A stretch of DNA of 64,000 nucleotides from Marichromatium gracile (GCF_004343155.1 NZ_SMDC01000002.1:434001-498000), one strand, 5' to 3'. Positions 10,969 to 19,359 are shown, counted from the first letter of the stretch. Numbers and translations are program-made. The notes: generated by a model from the letters alone, not told the origin.

Positions 10969-11541
10969 ATGAACAATCACTCTGCAACCCGTGCGGCGCG
11001 TCTGCTCGCCCTCGCCGATCGGGTCGAGCGCACGATCCGGCGCATCGGCGAACTGGTCGCCTGGCTGGCGCTGGCGATGGTGCTGGTCACCTTCACCGTG
11101 GTGGTGCTGCGCTATGTCTTCGATCTCGGCTGGATCGCGCTCCAGGAGTCGGTGACCTATCTCCACGGGCTGATGTTCATGCTCGCCATCGCCTACACCT
11201 TCGGCGCCAACGGTCATGTGCGGGTCGATATCCTCTACCAGCGCTGGTCGCGGCGCACCCGCGCCTGGATCGACCTCGGCGGCACCCTGCTGCTGTTGCT
11301 GCCGGTGTGCGGCTTCATCCTCTGGCTCGGCTGGGACTACGTGGCCGAGTCGTGGCGGGTGCGCGAGGCCTCGCGCGAGGCCGGCGGACTGCCCGGGGTC
11401 TATCTGCTCAAGACACTGATCCTGGTGATGCCGGCGTTGCTGCTGGCCCAGGGGTTGAGCTATGCGCTGCGCAACGCGCTCTATCTCGCCGGTGTCGACT
11501 CGGCACTGCCCGCCAGCGAGGGGGAGAGCGCCCGTGTCTGA
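10969..11541 (+). CDS. TRAP transporter small permease (DctQ type)
   Basis: 190 residues from the ATG at 10969; a GTG at 10942 in the same frame is an alternative start, and neither has a good ribosome binding site. Four hydrophobic helices are seen, with the DctQ features 'LVTFTVVVLRYVFD' in the first helix, 'ALQESVTYLHGLMFMLAIAY' and 'VRVDILYQRWS'. DctQ pairs with DctM to form the membrane part of a secondary TRAP importer driven by an ion gradient. It overlaps the DctM gene by 8 bases. No periplasmic DctP binding protein is encoded next to it, so the substrate (usually an organic acid) is unknown. Confidence 0.9.
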   Translation: MNNHSATRAARLLALADRVERTIRRIGELVAWLALAMVLVTFTVVVLRYVFDLGWIALQESVTYLHGLMFMLAIAYTFGANGHVRVDILYQRWSRRTRAWIDLGGTLLLLLPVCGFILWLGWDYVAESWRVREASREAGGLPGVYLLKTLILVMPALLLAQGLSYALRNALYLAGVDSALPASEGESARV

Positions 11542-12916
11542 GCTGATGCCGTTGTTTCTGTTCATCGGGGTGGTGGCGGTGCTGCTGCTCGGCTATCCGG
11601 TGGCGCTGTCGCTCGGCGGCACCGCGCTCGCCTTTGCGCTCGCCGGCGAGGCGCTCGGCTGGTTCGACCCGAGCTTCCTCGAAGCGCTGCCCAACCGGCT
11701 CTACGGGGTGATCACCAACGAGACCCTGATCGCGGTGCCGCTGTTCGTGTTCATGGGGGTGATGCTCGAACGCTCGCGCATCGCCGAGAACCTGCTCGAT
11801 ACCATGGCAATGCTATTCGGCTCGGTGCGCGGTGGTCTGGGGATCTCGGTGACCCTGGTCGGCATGCTGCTGGCGGCGAGCACCGGCATCGTCGGGGCGA
11901 CCGTGGTCACCATGGGGCTGCTGTCGCTGCCGGTGATGCTGAGGCGCAACTACGACCCGGCGGTGGCCGCCGGCACCATCTGCGCCTCCGGCACCCTGGG
12001 GCAGATCATCCCGCCCTCGATCGTGCTGGTGCTGCTCGGCGACGTGCTCTCCTCGGCCTATCAGCAGGCGCAGCTGGAGATGGGGGTGTGGTCGCCCGAC
12101 ACCGTCTCGGTGGGCGATCTGTTCGTCGGCGCGCTGGTGCCGGGGCTGCTGCTGGTCGGGTTCTACCTGCTCTATCAGGTGGGGCTGGCGGTCATGCGTC
12201 CGCAGGCGGTGCCGGCGATCCCCGCCGACGAGCGTCCCGCCGATCGTGGCGAATTGGCCCGGCGCGTGGTCTCCGTCTTGCTGCCGCCGTTGCTGCTGGT
12301 GGTGGCGGTGCTCGGCTCGATCCTTGGTGGCCTGGCGACGCCGACCGAGGCCGCCTCGGTCGGCGCCGTTGGCGCCATCGGGCTCGCCGCGGCGCGCCGT
12401 CAGCTGTCGGTGGCAATCCTGCGCGAGGTGGTGCGCCAGACCGCGACGGTCACCAGCATGGTGTTCCTGATTTTCATCGGCGCGGCGATCTTCTCACTGG
12501 TGTTCCGCGGTTTCCACGGCGACGATCTGGTCACCGAGTTTCTCACCGGGCTGCCCGGCGGCGTGGTCGGCGCCGTGGCGGTGGTGATGCTGGTGATGTT
12601 CCTGCTCGGCTTCATTCTCGACTTCATCGAGATCACCTTCGTGGTGGTGCCGATCGTCGGTCCGGTGCTGCTGGCGATGGGGCTCGACCCGGTGTGGCTG
12701 GGGGTGATGATCGCGCTCAATCTGCAGACCTCCTTCCTCACCCCGCCGTTCGGCTTCTCGCTGTTCTATCTGCGCGGCGTGGCGCCGCCCGGCGTGGGCA
12801 CGGCGCAGATCTATCGCGGGGTGCTGCCCTACATCCTGATCCAGCTGGCGATGCTGGCGATGCTGGCGTTGTGGCCGGCGCTGGCGACCTGGCTGCCGGC
12901 GCTGATCTACGGCTGA
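11534..12916 (+). CDS. TRAP transporter large permease (DctM type)
   Basis: 460 residues with a GTG start at 11534 that overlaps the DctQ stop, a translationally coupled layout. Starts 'MSELMPLFLFIGVVAVLLLG', has 12 or so hydrophobic helices, and DctM signatures 'ETLIAVPLFVFMGVMLERS', 'GTLGQIIPPSIVLVLLGD', 'FILDFIEITFVVVPIVGP' and 'NLQTSFLTPPFGFSLFYLRG'. It is the ion-coupled translocation subunit. The absence of DctP nearby means either a distant binding-protein gene or one of the DctQM pairs that share a binding protein. Confidence 0.92.
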   Translation: MSELMPLFLFIGVVAVLLLGYPVALSLGGTALAFALAGEALGWFDPSFLEALPNRLYGVITNETLIAVPLFVFMGVMLERSRIAENLLDTMAMLFGSVRGGLGISVTLVGMLLAASTGIVGATVVTMGLLSLPVMLRRNYDPAVAAGTICASGTLGQIIPPSIVLVLLGDVLSSAYQQAQLEMGVWSPDTVSVGDLFVGALVPGLLLVGFYLLYQVGLAVMRPQAVPAIPADERPADRGELARRVVSVLLPPLLLVVAVLGSILGGLATPTEAASVGAVGAIGLAAARRQLSVAILREVVRQTATVTSMVFLIFIGAAIFSLVFRGFHGDDLVTEFLTGLPGGVVGAVAVVMLVMFLLGFILDFIEITFVVVPIVGPVLLAMGLDPVWLGVMIALNLQTSFLTPPFGFSLFYLRGVAPPGVGTAQIYRGVLPYILIQLAMLAMLALWPALATWLPALIYG

Positions 12917-12999
12917 GGCCGATCCCGGGCACCCTGACCATTCAGCCCCGCGAGGGCTGAACAGGGTGGGGTCGGAGCAGGGAGGGGTGGTGAAGGGGC

Positions 13000-13356
13000 T
13001 CAGTAACTGCTGACGTGCAGTCGAGCGGTGGCGGCGGACGCCTGGGCGGGGAACTTGGCGGCGGGGCGACGCGGCAGATCCTGGTAGAGGGCGTTGTGTT
13101 CGTCGCGGAACATCACCCCGACCCCGCCGCCATGGTGATGGACCACGATCGCCGGTATCAGCCAGTGACGACCGAGCGCCTGGAACTCCAGCTCGATCAG
13201 GGTGCCGGTGGGCAGGGTGACGTTGCGGACATCCAGGAACATGCCCTGGCTGGACAGGTTGCGCGCGGTGGCGCTGCAGAAGCGGCGCTTGCGGTAGAGG
13301 ATCTGGACCTGCAGATCGATCGGCAGGCGCGCGCAGTAGCGGCGTTCGACGGACAT
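13000..13356 (-). CDS. PilZ domain protein (c-di-GMP receptor)
   Basis: 118 residues. The N terminus 'ERRYCARLPI' supplies the Arg-rich RxxxR element and 'NLSSQGMFLD' is the (D/N)xSxxG motif; together these are the c-di-GMP binding signature of PilZ domains. A beta-rich core follows, with 'GTLIELEF' and 'VVHHHGGGVGVMF'. It is a single-domain protein standing alone on the minus strand between the TRAP genes and polA. A plausible target of the c-di-GMP made or degraded by the GGDEF/EAL protein at 3.9-6.0 kb, but there is no direct link. Confidence 0.88.
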   Translation of the reverse strand: MSVERRYCARLPIDLQVQILYRKRRFCSATARNLSSQGMFLDVRNVTLPTGTLIELEFQALGRHWLIPAIVVHHHGGGVGVMFRDEHNALYQDLPRRPAAKFPAQASAATARLHVSSY

Positions 13357-13588
13357 CGCTGAGCGACTCCATAGGGTTGATGGTCAGGCCATCTTAGTCA
13401 GCGATCTTGACGGTGCCGTGACCGGTGAGGTCGGGCGCCGGTTTCAGCTCTCAGCTGCCAGTCGCCAGCTTCCAGCTTCCAGCTTTCAGCCTCCAGTCGG
13501 GCGGGCCGGCGCACATGACCGGCGGTTGACGGACAAAGATGCTCTTTCGTGTTCGCGGCTCACAATCTCCTGGCCGCTGGCGGAGCCC

Positions 13589-13615
13589 AAAAAAAACCCC
13601 CGACGGCCCAGGGGG
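13589..13615 (-). terminator. Possible intrinsic terminator for minus-strand polA
   Basis: On the minus strand CCCCC (13615-13611), a 9-base loop, GGGGG (13601-13597) and eight U residues (13596-13589) form a short stem with a strong U-run, about 135 bases after the polA stop. Confidence 0.45.
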
Positions 13616-13714
13616 AGAGGGCTGCGGGGGAGTCGCTTCCCCGGCGAGGGCTGCCGGGCACTGGGCCGCTCCCAGGGGGGGAGAAGCGGCCTGTATCGCA
13701 CACGTCGGTTGTGA

Positions 13715-13731
13715 CCGACTATTTTAGTCGG
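13715..13731. terminator. Hairpin at the end of polA
   Basis: CCGACTA (13715-13721), a 3-base loop and TAGTCGG (13725-13731) form a perfect 7-bp stem 20 bases beyond the polA stop codon. No U-run follows on the minus strand. Confidence 0.4.
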
Positions 13732-13750
13732 AGTTCCCCGAGGGTGCGTC

Positions 13751-16465
13751 TCAGTGCGCGGCCTGCCAGTTCTCGCCCACGCCGATGTCGACCACCAGGG
13801 GCACGTGCAGCTCCGCGGCCTGCTCCATGGCGACGCGGATCCGTGCCCCGACCGCCTCGACCGCGTCGGCGGCGACCTCGAACACCAGCTCGTCGTGGAC
13901 CTGCATGATCATCCGTGCCGGCGGTCGTTCGCGCTCGATCCAGTCGTCGAGGGTGATCATCGCGCGCTTGATGATGTCGGCGGCGCTGCCCTGCATCGGT
14001 GCGTTGATGGCGGTGCGCTCGGCCGCGGCGCGGCGGTTCTGATTGCGGCTGGCGATCTCGGGGAGGTGCAGGCGGCGACCGAACAGGGTCTCGACATGAC
14101 CGTCCTCGTGCGCCTGGGCGCGGATGCGCTCCATGAAGGCATGCACCCCGGGGTAGCGCTCGAAATAGCGATCGACATAGTCCTGGGCGGCGGCGCGGCC
14201 GATGCCGAGCTGGCGCGCCAGGCCGAAGGCCGACATGCCGTAGATCAGCCCGAAGTTGACCGCCTTGGCCGAGCGGCGCTGCTCGGCGTCGACCGCCTCG
14301 GGGGCGATGCCGAGGATCTCGGCGGCGGTGGCGCGATGGATGTCCTGGCCGCTGGCGAAGGCGGCGAGCAGACGCTCGTCGCCGGAGAGATGGGCCATGA
14401 TGCGCAGCTCGATCTGCGAGTAGTCGGCGGCGATCAGCAGGTTGCCGGGCTCGGCGACGAAGGCGCGGCGGATGCGCCGTCCCTCCTCGGTGCGGATCGG
14501 GATGTTCTGCAGGTTGGGGTCGCTCGAGGACAGCCGACCGGTGGCCGCGACCGCCTGATGATAGGAGGTGTGCAACCGCCCGCTGTCGGGGTCGACCAAC
14601 TGCGGCAGCTTGTCGGTGTAGGTCGAGCGCAGCTTGGCCAGACCGCGGTGTTCGAGGATCAGCCGCGGCAGCTCGTGGCCCTCGGCGGCGAGCTGTTCGA
14701 GCACCGACTCCGAGGTCGAAGGGGCGCCCTTGGGGGTCTTGGCCACCACCGGCAGCCCCAGCTCGTCGAACAGGATGGCGCCGATCTGCTTCGGCGAGCC
14801 CATGTTGAAGGGCCGCCCGGCGACCTCGTGGGCCTGGGTCTCGAGCGCCTGGATGCGCGCGGCGAGGTCCTGGCTGTGCGCGGCGAGCTGCTCGCAGTCG
14901 ATGCGCACGCCGTGGCGCTCCATGCGCGAGAGGATCGGCACCAGCGGGATCTCCAGGTCGCGATAGAGGGCCGCCAGTCCAGCCTCGCTCTCCAGCCGGG
15001 GCCACAGGTGTCGGTGCAGGCGCAGCGTCACCTCGGCGTCCTCGGCGGCATAGGGGCCGGCCTGTTCGAGTGGGATCTGGTCGAAGGTGAGCTGCTTGAC
15101 GCCCTTGCCGGCGATGTCCTCGAAGGCGATGGTGTCACAGTCGAGATAGCGCTTGGCCAGCGAGTCCATGTCGTGTCGCCCGGCGGTGCTGTCGAGCACA
15201 TAGCTCTCGAGCATGGTGTCGTGGGCGATGCCGCGCAGGGTGATGCCGTGACGCGCCAGCACGCTCATGTCGTACTTGAGGTTCTGTCCGACCTTGGCGC
15301 GTTCGGGGTCCTCGAGCAGGGGCTTGAGTTCGCCGAGCACCCAGTCGCGGTCGAGCTGCTCCGGGGTGCCGGGGCAGGTGTGGGCGAGCGGGACATAGGC
15401 CGCGGCGCCGGGCTCGGTGGCGAAGGAGACGCCGACGATCTCGGCGCGCATGTAATCGAGCGCGGTGGTCTCGGTGTCGAAGGCGAACAGCGGCGCGGCG
15501 CGCAGCCGCTCGACCCAGTCGAGGAACCCGTCGCGATCGAGCACCACCTGGTAGTCCGCCGCCGCGCCCTGTGGGGCCTCCGGCGCGGTCGGCGCCGGGG
15601 CTGTCGGGTCGAGGCGGTCGAGATCGGCGAGCAGCTTGCGCGACTCGATGCGCTCGAACCACTCGCGCAGCCGCTCGCGATCGGGCGTCCCCGGCACCAG
15701 TTCGGTGGGACCGAGCGGCAGCGCGACGTCGCACTTGATGGTGGTGAGCTGGCGTGACAGCGGCAGCTGGTCGAGCGCGGCGCGCAGGTTGTCGCCGACC
15801 TTGCCCTTGATGGCGGCGGCATTGGCGATCACCCCGTCGAGGTCGCCGTGGGCGGCGAGCCACTTGACCGCGGTCTTGGGTCCACACTTGGGCACCCCGG
15901 GCACGTTGTCGACGCTGTCGCCCATCAGGCTCAGGTAGTCGACGATGCGCGCCGGCGGCACGCCGTACTTCTCCTCTACCCCGGCGGCGTCGAGCAGGGC
16001 GTCGGTCATGGTGTTGATCAGGTGCACCTGGTCGTCGACGAGCTGCGCCATGTCCTTGTCGCCGGTCGAGATCAGGGTGCGGATGCCGGACTCGGCGGCC
16101 TGGGTGGCAAGGGTGCCGATGACGTCGTCGGCCTCCACCCCGGGCACGCACAGCAGCGGCAACCCCATGGTCTCGATGATGGTGTGCAGCGGTGCGATCT
16201 GTTCGCGCAGATCCTCGGGCATCGGCGGGCGATGGGCCTTGTAGTCGGCATAGAGGTCGTTGCGGAAGGTCTTGCCGCTGGCGTCGAACACCACCGCGAG
16301 ATAGTCCGGTCGGTAGGTCTCGATGAGCTTGCGCAGCATGTTGAGCACGCCGATCAGCGCCCCGGTCGGTTCCCCCCGCGAGTTGGTCAGCTTCGGCATG
16401 GCGTGATAGGCGCGGAACAGATAGCTCGAACCGTCGACCAGGATCAGGGGGTAGGGTGCTGCCAT
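13751..16465 (-). CDS. polA: DNA polymerase I
   Basis: 904 residues from the ATG at 16465 (MAAPYPLILVDGSSYLFRAY, the conserved start of the 5'-3' exonuclease); the frame stays open further upstream but that part is repeat-derived and not conserved. Domains: 5'-3' exonuclease (~1-290, 'GDSVDNVPGVP'), 3'-5' exonuclease (~315-505, 'AFDTETTALDYM' with DEDD residues retained), and polymerase with motif A 'ADYSQIELRIMAHLSGD', motif B 'RRSAKAVNFGLIYGMSAFG' and motif C 'QVHDELVFE'. All catalytic residues appear intact, so full proofreading PolI. It acts in Okazaki fragment maturation and excision repair. Confidence 0.97.
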   Translation of the reverse strand: MAAPYPLILVDGSSYLFRAYHAMPKLTNSRGEPTGALIGVLNMLRKLIETYRPDYLAVVFDASGKTFRNDLYADYKAHRPPMPEDLREQIAPLHTIIETMGLPLLCVPGVEADDVIGTLATQAAESGIRTLISTGDKDMAQLVDDQVHLINTMTDALLDAAGVEEKYGVPPARIVDYLSLMGDSVDNVPGVPKCGPKTAVKWLAAHGDLDGVIANAAAIKGKVGDNLRAALDQLPLSRQLTTIKCDVALPLGPTELVPGTPDRERLREWFERIESRKLLADLDRLDPTAPAPTAPEAPQGAAADYQVVLDRDGFLDWVERLRAAPLFAFDTETTALDYMRAEIVGVSFATEPGAAAYVPLAHTCPGTPEQLDRDWVLGELKPLLEDPERAKVGQNLKYDMSVLARHGITLRGIAHDTMLESYVLDSTAGRHDMDSLAKRYLDCDTIAFEDIAGKGVKQLTFDQIPLEQAGPYAAEDAEVTLRLHRHLWPRLESEAGLAALYRDLEIPLVPILSRMERHGVRIDCEQLAAHSQDLAARIQALETQAHEVAGRPFNMGSPKQIGAILFDELGLPVVAKTPKGAPSTSESVLEQLAAEGHELPRLILEHRGLAKLRSTYTDKLPQLVDPDSGRLHTSYHQAVAATGRLSSSDPNLQNIPIRTEEGRRIRRAFVAEPGNLLIAADYSQIELRIMAHLSGDERLLAAFASGQDIHRATAAEILGIAPEAVDAEQRRSAKAVNFGLIYGMSAFGLARQLGIGRAAAQDYVDRYFERYPGVHAFMERIRAQAHEDGHVETLFGRRLHLPEIASRNQNRRAAAERTAINAPMQGSAADIIKRAMITLDDWIERERPPARMIMQVHDELVFEVAADAVEAVGARIRVAMEQAAELHVPLVVDIGVGENWQAAH

Positions 16466-16743
16466 GGATGGGATCTCTCGCGAGTCAGGGTGGATCGGGG
16501 CGAAGACGGTAGCATAGCTCGCGCTTCGGACCGCCGGGAGATTGAACCGCCAAGACACGAAGAGCGCGAAGATGAGGAAAGGCTTCCAGCCGCCAGCCTC
16601 CAGTGAGGGGGCAGGGTTGTCTCGTCGCGTCGCGGTTAACCGCATACCGACACTGGAGGCTGTTTGCTGAAGGCTGGTCGCTTTCTTCGTGTCCTTTGGG
16701 TCTTTGCGGTTCAATCCCCTGGCGGCCGCCCTCAGTCTCGTAG

Positions 16744-16810
16744 GTTGGGTTAACCGTCCGTCCACCATGCCATCGACGAATCTGCGGCGTTCGTCGACGG
16801 TTAACCCAAC
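16744..16810. repeat. Inverted-repeat element with GTTGGGTTAACCGTC arms
   Basis: GTTGGGTTAACCGTC (16744-16758) and its exact complement GACGGTTAACCCAAC (16796-16810) are separated by 37 bases that themselves contain 'cgacgaatctgcggcgttcg'. Small elements with a 'GTTGGGTTA...TAACCCAAC' outline are scattered in many gammaproteobacterial genomes and resemble non-autonomous palindromic units. No transposase is present. Confidence 0.65.
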
Positions 16811-17004
16811 ATCGGGGCTGGTGGCTATCAGCTGATCGCTGGAAGCTGCTTCGAACCAGCCAAGGCACCAAGGACGCGAAGGGGGGGGCGAGCGATTGGT
16901 TAGCCGCCAGGGCGCATCACTGGCCGCTGGCGGCTGATCGCTGGTCGCTGGTCGCTATCGGTCCGATCGCTCGGATCGATGGGTATACCTAGTAGGTGTG
17001 GGTC

Positions 17005-17010
17005 TATAAT
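17005..17010 (+). promoter_or_regulatory. Candidate -10 box for the DUF2892 gene
   Basis: A perfect TATAAT about 155 bases before the start codon, in one of the few AT-rich spots of this intergenic region. No convincing TTGACA lies 16-18 bases upstream, so this is only a candidate. Confidence 0.3.
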
Positions 17011-17165
17011 GGCCGCGCAGTCAATGCTATGGTGGTGCAGGGATGACCACCAGGGTCGCAGACCTCGGGTCTGTGGCCCATGTCGCGGGGGAAAGCGAGC
17101 CGGAATCCTGGTCATGCGCTGCCCCGCATTCGGCTCGTCCAAGCTTGCAATACAGGAGTTGACTC

Positions 17166-17366
17166 ATGAATTTGCCCAAGAACGTTGGCAAGACCGATCG
17201 TAATTTCCGCCTCGCCGCCGGCGGCGTGCTGGTGCTCGGCGGTATCGCCAGCGGCAGCTGGATTCCCAGTGCCATCGGTCTGGTGGTGCTCGCGACCGGC
17301 TTCCTCGGCACCTGCCTGGCCTACGTGCCCTTCCACATCAACACCTGCAAGGAAGGCGAGGAGTAA
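17166..17366 (+). CDS. DUF2892 (YgaP transmembrane-like) small inner-membrane protein
   Basis: 66 residues, ATG at 17166 preceded by 'caggagttgactc', a good ribosome binding site. It has the DUF2892 layout: 'NVGKTDRNFRLAAGGVLV' followed by two hydrophobic helices (~17-34 and ~36-55) and a C-terminal 'LGTCLAYVPFHINTCKEGEE' with two cysteines. The same module forms the membrane part of the YgaP rhodanese, but no rhodanese domain is present here. Function unknown; such proteins are common in sulfur-oxidising bacteria. Strong hairpins follow the gene. Confidence 0.9.
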   Translation: MNLPKNVGKTDRNFRLAAGGVLVLGGIASGSWIPSAIGLVVLATGFLGTCLAYVPFHINTCKEGEE

Positions 17367-17414
17367 GGCGCTCTCGCCCCGGGCCCGGATTCGCCCTGTC
17401 GCGTCCGGACTCGG

Positions 17415-17490
17415 CGGACGGGCGGATGCCCGTCCGGAAGACCCGGCCTGCTGGCCGGACCCGGGCGTCGCTCCAAGGAGCGACGCCCGG
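17415..17490. terminator. Pair of strong GC hairpins after the DUF2892 gene
   Basis: CGGACGGGC (17415-17423) pairs with GCCCGTCCG (17428-17436), and CCGGGCGTCGCTCC (17461-17474) pairs with GGAGCGACGCCCGG (17477-17490), a 14-bp perfect palindromic arm pair with only two bases between. They lie between converging genes and probably stop transcription from both sides, although no U-run is present. Confidence 0.55.
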
Positions 17491-17563
17491 AGTCGCCGAT
17501 TACGGCGTCATCGATGTGCGACGGCGATGTACTCGGCTGACCCTTGGGGCTCAAGCCCCACCT

Positions 17564-17869
17564 TCATTTGTCGTCGAAGTGCGCACGGATGCGCGAGAGC
17601 GTGTCGCGGGCGCCGCGCTTGAGTTCGTCCCACTTCTCCTCCGCGTCCTCGCGGATCTCCTCCCAGCGCTCGTCGGCCTCCTCGCGAATCTGTTCGCGCT
17701 TCTCGTGTCCGGCCTCCCACTTCTCGCGCAGTTCGTCGATCTGCTGCTGCACGCGCTCGCGCGCCTCCCCCGAGCTCTGCGCGGCCTTTTCCTGCAGCTG
17801 TTCGAGGTCGTCCTTCCACTCGTCGAGTTGCTGTTTGAGGCGGCTGAGATAGTCGTCTTTGGTCGGCAT
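17564..17869 (-). CDS. Small charged coiled-coil protein, unknown function
   Basis: 101 residues from the ATG at 17869, which is preceded on its strand by GGAGGGAAGCAG; an upstream in-frame extension lacks conservation-like features. Almost the whole protein is a heptad-patterned helix rich in Glu, Lys, Arg and Gln, for example 'LKQQLDEWKDDLEQLQEK' and 'REKWEAGHEKREQIREEADE', with no signal peptide or membrane segment. Similar all-helical proteins are annotated as stress-related or sll1863-like. I do not recognise a specific function. Confidence 0.75.
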   Translation of the reverse strand: MPTKDDYLSRLKQQLDEWKDDLEQLQEKAAQSSGEARERVQQQIDELREKWEAGHEKREQIREEADERWEEIREDAEEKWDELKRGARDTLSRIRAHFDDK

Positions 17870-17995
17870 CTGCTTCCCTCCTGTCGCTGTCTGCAAACCC
17901 GGTCGCGGGTTCATTCCCGCGCCGTCCCAGTCCGACATTGGGTCGGCTGGGGCGGCAGTGCAAGGCATCGAGCACATCCTTCGGGGCGCGCGGGG

Positions 17996-19264
17996 TCAGC
18001 GTCCGCTGGTCTCGGCAGGCAGGGCCGGCTCGCGACAGGCGCCGGCGAGCCGCTGCCACCAGGGACAGGCATGCTCATGGCCGTGCTCGCGGGCATGCAG
18101 CCAGAGCGCGAGCCCCAGGGTGATGATCAGGATCAGCACCGCGCCCAGCACCACCCCGGGCCAGTCCGCCCAGTGCCAGTAGGGACCGAGATAGAAGCCG
18201 CCGAGGCTCGCCCCGGTGTAGTAGAACACCAGATACAGCGAAGAGGCGCTGGCGCGTGCCCGGGTGGCCTTGTGGCTGACCCAGCTTGCGGCCTGGGAGT
18301 GAGCGAAGAAGAAGCCGACGGCGTTGACCAGCAGGCCGCCGATGATCGCCGCCAGGTGCGGCACCAGGGTCAGCAGGGTGCCGCCGAGCAGCAGCAGGGT
18401 GCCGGCGGCCATCGCCAGCGGTTGCGAGCGCCCGCGCGCCAATCGGCCGGAGAAGCTGGCGGCGACGGTGCCGGAGAGATAGGTGAGGAACAGCATCCCC
18501 AGCCACATCGGCGAGAGGTGATAGGGCGGGGCGCTCAACAGGAAGGTGACATAGCTGTAGAGGTTGATGAACACCATGAAGTTGAGCCCGCCGATGAGAT
18601 AGGCGCCGAGGATGCTCGGGTTACGCAGGTGCAGCGCGAGGTCGGCGACCATGGCGCGCGGCCGCGGCGGCTTGGGCTGGAAGCGGCGCGAGGGCGGCAG
18701 CAGGATGATGAAGGCGATCAGCACCGCGAGGCTGAGCAGCCCGGCGCTGAGGAAGCTCGCCTGCCAGCCCCATTCGGCGGCGCTCGCGCCGCTGAGCAGG
18801 CGTCCGGCGATACCGCCGATCGAGTTGCCACCGATATAGATGCCGACGGCCAACAACAGCGCCTCGTGGTCGAACTCGTCACCGAGATAGGCCAGCGCCA
18901 GCGCCGGCACGCCGCCGAGGAAGAAGCCCTGCAGTGCGCGCAGGGCGAGCAGGGTGCCGAAGTCCGGGGCGAAGGCGAGCGCGAGCGCGCAGGCGGTGGC
19001 CAGCGCCAGGGTGGTGAACATGATCGCGCGCCGACCGATGGCGTCGGAGAGCGGCCCGAAGAGCAGCAGCGACAAGCCCAGGGTGAAGGTCGTGACCGAA
19101 AGGGTCAGGCTCGCCTGCAACTCCGAGATGCCGAGATCACCACGCAGCAGCGGTAGCAGCGGTTGCGGGGCATAGAGGTTGGCGAAGATGGCGATCGAGC
19201 CGAGACAGAGTGCCAGGGTCGCGCGCCAGAAGGCCGGGGTGCGTGCGGTGATCGGTGGGCTCAT
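17996..19264 (-). CDS. MFS transporter, YnfM/AraJ-like exporter
   Basis: 422 residues from the ATG at 19264, chosen because AGGA lies five bases upstream; an in-frame start at 19288 would add eight residues. Twelve hydrophobic helices, with the MFS motif A 'GPLSDAIGRRAIM' between helices 2 and 3 and 'FANLYAPQPLLPLL' in helix 1, a feature of the YnfM family of putative arabinose/drug exporters. It is divergently transcribed from a LysR gene across a short AT-rich gap, the standard layout for a regulator and its target. Substrate unknown. Confidence 0.88.
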   Translation of the reverse strand: MSPPITARTPAFWRATLALCLGSIAIFANLYAPQPLLPLLRGDLGISELQASLTLSVTTFTLGLSLLLFGPLSDAIGRRAIMFTTLALATACALALAFAPDFGTLLALRALQGFFLGGVPALALAYLGDEFDHEALLLAVGIYIGGNSIGGIAGRLLSGASAAEWGWQASFLSAGLLSLAVLIAFIILLPPSRRFQPKPPRPRAMVADLALHLRNPSILGAYLIGGLNFMVFINLYSYVTFLLSAPPYHLSPMWLGMLFLTYLSGTVAASFSGRLARGRSQPLAMAAGTLLLLGGTLLTLVPHLAAIIGGLLVNAVGFFFAHSQAASWVSHKATRARASASSLYLVFYYTGASLGGFYLGPYWHWADWPGVVLGAVLILIITLGLALWLHAREHGHEHACPWWQRLAGACREPALPAETSGR

Positions 19265-19343
19265 TGGAATCCTGGATGGGTGGGGCATGGGTTCATTGTA
19301 TGAACGCCATGCTCTATAAATAAAATAAATTTAAGATATTTTT

Positions 19344-19358
19344 TCGATTCGAAATCGA
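19344..19358. promoter_or_regulatory. Candidate LysR-type operator
   Basis: TCGATT (19344-19349), three bases, AATCGA (19353-19358): a perfect 6-bp inverted repeat in the AT-rich divergent gap, directly before the lysR ATG at 19360. The position would suit autorepression plus control of the divergent exporter gene. Confidence 0.4.
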
Positions 19359-19359
19359 T

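Larger units (their letters stand above)
13357..13750. other. Intergenic region: heptamer repeats and polA-side hairpins
   Basis: No gene is seen. Eight consecutive CAGNNNN heptamers occupy 13445-13500 (CAGCTCT, CAGCTGC, CAGTCGC, CAGCTTC twice, CAGCTTT, CAGCCTC, CAGTCGG). The rest is a G/C-skewed stretch with runs of five to seven G or C. Two structures likely to end polA transcription are listed separately (13589-13615 and 13715-13731). Confidence 0.7.
16466..17165. repeat. Repeat-rich intergenic region between polA and the DUF2892 gene
   Basis: 700 bases without a gene. Copies of an 'aaccgcAAAGACccaAAGGACacGAAG' type repeat are seen at about 16541-16577, 16681-16716 (reverse) and 16853-16880. 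CAGNNNN heptamers in either orientation lie at ~16587-16606, 16654-16680, 16822-16850 and 16900-16968. A 15-bp inverted repeat element lies at 16744-16810. The last ~180 bases hold the upstream region of the DUF2892 gene, with a TATAAT at 17005. Confidence 0.75.

Noticed and set aside
16466-16768. N-terminal extension of polA into the repeat region
   Set aside because: The extra residues (for example 'NRKDPKDTKK') are translations of dispersed repeats; PolI homologues start at the equivalent of 16465.
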